Origin: Oceanobacter kriegii DSM 6294
GTDB taxonomy: Bacteria > Pseudomonadota > Gammaproteobacteria > Pseudomonadales > Oceanobacteraceae
Length of the DNA: 64,000 nt
Direction of reading: 5' to 3'
Assembly: GCF_000422845.1 (NCBI RefSeq)
Contig: NZ_KE383931.1
Span: 236,126 to 300,125, forward strand
Shown in pieces: positions 61,996-64,000 of this stretch. Each line of letters opens with the position of its first letter. The first letter of the stretch is position 1. Both the position numbers and the translations under genes were made by a program. The notes beneath the pieces are model-generated. The model ran no database searches and was not told the DNA's origin. It saw only the letters and a program-made list of their open reading frames with translations.

Positions 61996-62345
61996 TGGAC
62001 GCCATCGAACTGACAGACGCACTCAGCATAGACGAACCGCGCTGGCTGACCGAGCTGCGCAACCAGTGTTTGTCCCGTTCCCAGGCACAGGTCGCCCGTG
62101 AGCTGGAAGTGTCTGGAACACTGGTCAGCCAAGTGTTGAATGGCAAATACCCAGGCGATTTAAGCCGGATTGAAAAACTCGTTCGGGGCCAATACCTGGG
62201 CGACACCGTGACCTGCCCAATTTTGGGCGAACTGGAACTGGACAACTGCCAGCGCTACCAGCGCGACGGCATCACCACACACAACCCATTGCGAGTGCAG
62301 CTGTACCGCGCCTGCAAAACCTGTGGCTACGCGGAGAGAAAGTGA
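61995..62345 (+). CDS. Small phage HTH protein with C-terminal Cys cluster
   Basis: 116 residues from the ATG that overlaps the previous stop (TGATG), with GGAGG upstream. SRSQAQVARELEVSGTLVSQ is a Cro/XRE-like helix-turn-helix; the C-terminal CPILGELELDNCQRYQRDGI and CKTCGYAERK segments offer four cysteines that could bind zinc. Probably a regulator of the early or middle genes. Confidence 0.7.
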   Translation: MDAIELTDALSIDEPRWLTELRNQCLSRSQAQVARELEVSGTLVSQVLNGKYPGDLSRIEKLVRGQYLGDTVTCPILGELELDNCQRYQRDGITTHNPLRVQLYRACKTCGYAERK

Positions 62346-62346
62346 C

Positions 62347-62628
62347 ATGAACCACCAAGCAGAAACACTACCAGCCGGAAACCGGCATCTGGGCATCAAA
62401 CTGATTGGCGCGGCTAATGCGTTATCTGCGCTGAACGATATGGGCGTGGAAGTGCTGGAAGCCAACCTGACACTGGCCGTGCCCGTGTTACACGTTCGCA
62501 GCAGCGCCAAGTTGAAAGCGATTGGCGGGAGCTGGGCACAAACCCGCACCAACGCCAACCGCGACCGGGTTAAAACCATGTGCGCCATTTTGGCGGGCTG
62601 CCGGATCGAATGGGAGATCAACCAATGA
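62347..62628 (+). CDS. Hypothetical phage protein
   Basis: 93 residues, starting 1 bp after the previous stop. It has no cysteine cluster apart from two C-terminal Cys and no membrane segment: mixed alpha/beta, with LIGAANALSALNDMGVEVLE and VPVLHVRSSAKLKAIGG. Operon position supports a real gene. No family is recognised. Confidence 0.65.
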   Translation: MNHQAETLPAGNRHLGIKLIGAANALSALNDMGVEVLEANLTLAVPVLHVRSSAKLKAIGGSWAQTRTNANRDRVKTMCAILAGCRIEWEINQ

Positions 62629-62648
62629 TTCATACAAAGGACAACACT

Positions 62649-63281
62649 ATGACTGCAGTACAACCCATTCCCGCTGGTTACATGCAAGACGCTCGCGGCC
62701 GTCTGGTACCGGAAGACCAGGTAAAAGAACAAGACAAGCTGCGTGACCAATGCGTCAGCGATCTTGTTGATCAGGCCAAGGCCATCAGCCAGCAGCTGAC
62801 CGAGTTCAAACGCAAGGCACTGGCCGACATTGCCGACCTGCTGCAAATCGCCGCCGACAAGTACGAAGTCACCCTGGGCGGTAAGAAGGGCAACGTATCC
62901 CTTGCCAGCTATAACGGCCAGTACAAGATCCAGCGCGTGTTTGCCGAACAGATCCACTTCAGTGAGGAACTGGAGGCAGCAAAAGAGCTGTTTGCTGTAT
63001 GCCTGGATAAATGGACTGAAAACGCCGACGTGAACGTTCGCGCACTGGTCGACCGGGCCTTCAGAACCACCCGATCTGGCCAGATCAAAACCGCCGAACT
63101 GCTGGGACTGCTGCAGCTGGAGATTGACGACCGAGACTGGCAACTCGCAACCGCCGCCCTGAAGGACTCCATCCGGGTCTCTGGTTCAACGGTTTATGTG
63201 CGCGTGTACGAACGCATTGGCGATAGCGATCGCTATCAGCAGATCCCGTTGGATCTGGCCAGCGTGCGAGGTGCGGCATGA
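62649..63281 (+). CDS. DUF3164-family phage protein
   Basis: 210 residues from the ATG at 62649 (AAGGACAACACT before it); an ATG at 62625 is the alternative. Conserved features are IPAGYMQDARGRLVPEDQVK, a long helix, GGKKGNVSLASYNGQYKIQR and DRDWQLATAALKDSIRVSGS, the DUF3164 pattern common in Mu-like phages just after MuB. Function in the family is unknown. Confidence 0.85.
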   Translation: MTAVQPIPAGYMQDARGRLVPEDQVKEQDKLRDQCVSDLVDQAKAISQQLTEFKRKALADIADLLQIAADKYEVTLGGKKGNVSLASYNGQYKIQRVFAEQIHFSEELEAAKELFAVCLDKWTENADVNVRALVDRAFRTTRSGQIKTAELLGLLQLEIDDRDWQLATAALKDSIRVSGSTVYVRVYERIGDSDRYQQIPLDLASVRGAA

Positions 63282-63451
63282 GCGGCACAGCATATAACGC
63301 CTTGGCCTTTCTGTGGCAGTGCGTATGGAAAGCCTATGTGCTTTTCATCGTCACCGAGTTTATCGGCTTCAGCCTGACCCTTGGGGTCAACTTTGCCCTG
63401 GATTTGATCCAGCCCGACTACATTCTGAACCTGAACGTGATTGAGGATTAA
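63278..63451 (+). CDS. Small phage membrane protein
   Basis: 57 residues overlapping the DUF3164 stop by ATGA. MSGTAYNALAFLWQCVWKAY, then VLFIVTEFIGFSLTLGVNFA, give one or two hydrophobic helices ending in DYILNLNVIED. It is too short for most gene callers. Overlap on the left and 2 bp from the next start on the right argue that it is translated. Function unknown. Confidence 0.6.
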   Translation: MSGTAYNALAFLWQCVWKAYVLFIVTEFIGFSLTLGVNFALDLIQPDYILNLNVIED

Positions 63452-63453
63452 CA

Positions 63454-63948
63454 ATGACAACCATCATCTATGACTCAAATCCAAAAGACGAGGTCATCAC
63501 TCTGGATGACTGGCTGAGCGTCCGCCCCTGTTACGCCAACTTTGCTGACTGCGACACAGTGCAAGTAGACATCAACGAGGACTTGGTCGATGTCGATGTG
63601 GATCGCATTCCAGCGCTGATCGCCGCACTGGAAAAAGCCTATGAAGTAGCCATGGACAAAAGGCCAGTAATGGACATCCGTTTTCGCTTTGCCAGCAGCT
63701 ACGAAGGCCAGCTGGTTATCAACGGTCAGCCGATGGAAATTCAGCTGCGTCCAGGTTCACGCGAGCTGTACGGCATTAATGGCAAACAGTTGACCCACAC
63801 CCTTGAGGGGCTGGTTGCCAGCGAGCTGTTCCCAAAGCTGTCCCAAACCATGCAAGCGTGGGCCTATGCCGATGAAGTCGCCGTCAACATCCAGCGCTGG
63901 GAACAACTGCCAGCCGCAGCCATCGCAGCCGCAAAAAGCCAGCTTTGA
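63454..63948 (+). CDS. Hypothetical phage protein
   Basis: 164 residues starting 2 bp after the previous stop, with GAGGATTAACA as SD. The N-terminal half is acidic (VQVDINEDLVDVDVDRIPAL); a beta-rich middle (IRFRFASSYEGQLVINGQPM) is followed by an alpha-helical C terminus. No family is recognised. It is likely the next member of the early operon, which continues beyond the window. Confidence 0.65.
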   Translation: MTTIIYDSNPKDEVITLDDWLSVRPCYANFADCDTVQVDINEDLVDVDVDRIPALIAALEKAYEVAMDKRPVMDIRFRFASSYEGQLVINGQPMEIQLRPGSRELYGINGKQLTHTLEGLVASELFPKLSQTMQAWAYADEVAVNIQRWEQLPAAAIAAAKSQL

Positions 63949-64000
63949 CGGTTTTCACTACCCCAACACCGGCCACCCAGCCCGCGACCCTGCGGCCCGG

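Larger units (their letters stand above)
56414..64000 (+). mobile_element. Mu-like transposable prophage, left part
   Basis: A S24 repressor on the minus strand is followed by a rightward early module in Mu/B3 order: Ner, a CII-like protein, MuA transposase, MuB ATPase, then small accessory genes and a DUF3164 protein. The left boundary is set at TG of TGTAACC (56414), since Mu-type ends start with TG and the flanking repeat breaks there. The last five host bases are ACTCT, the candidate target duplication. Late genes and the right end are outside the window. Confidence 0.88.

Overview
The window looks like the chromosome of a free-living, probably marine gammaproteobacterium. The order Oceanospirillales or a relative is my best guess (inference only: no rRNA or tRNA is present). 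The grounds are an assimilatory nitrate cluster arranged as in pseudomonads and oceanospirilla, a YghU-type glutathione transferase, YgiQ, a YqjD/YqjE pair, a sigma-54 activator and a Mu-type prophage.

Layout. 1-9330: a truncated EamA transporter, a LysR regulator divergent from a XenA/YqjM-type ene-reductase, YghU, a short-chain dehydrogenase divergent from a small-molecule kinase plus class-III aminotransferase-fold pair, a lipoprotein and a DeoR regulator. 9647-23000: a chemoreceptor, a lipid kinase fused to a dead phosphatase, a small envelope-stress-like operon with its own sigma-54 activator, a cold-shock protein, a 2-oxoglutarate oxygenase, YgiQ and a YqjD/YqjE/YqjK-like operon. 23690-47390: nitrate assimilation, interrupted by a RimK ATP-grasp / GNAT-C39 peptidase pair. 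47466-56150: a DASS transporter with an AraC regulator, two flavin reductases, an orphan CobD-like enzyme and a 1047-residue secreted DUF11 protein. 56414-64000: the left part of a Mu-like prophage running off the right edge.

Nitrate logic. NrtABC plus a dedicated outer-membrane porin, and a separate NarK-type carrier, bring nitrate in. NasA reduces it to nitrite with a FAD partner, and NirBD reduces nitrite to ammonium. A NIT-ANTAR antiterminator (NasR) is encoded inside the cluster. Three transcripts (nrtA, FAD reductase, nasA) each start at a sigma-54-like promoter and carry a leader with an AAAGGC hexaloop hairpin overlapping an intrinsic terminator, the form expected of an ANTAR target. 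nirBD has the sigma-54 promoter but no leader terminator.

Other structure. A dispersed repeat of about 265-340 bp with terminal inverted repeats occurs in five copies, each next to the 3' end of a gene. The prophage left end interrupts the fifth copy. A 14-bp sequence is shared upstream of two sigma-54-like promoters that drive two stress-type operons.
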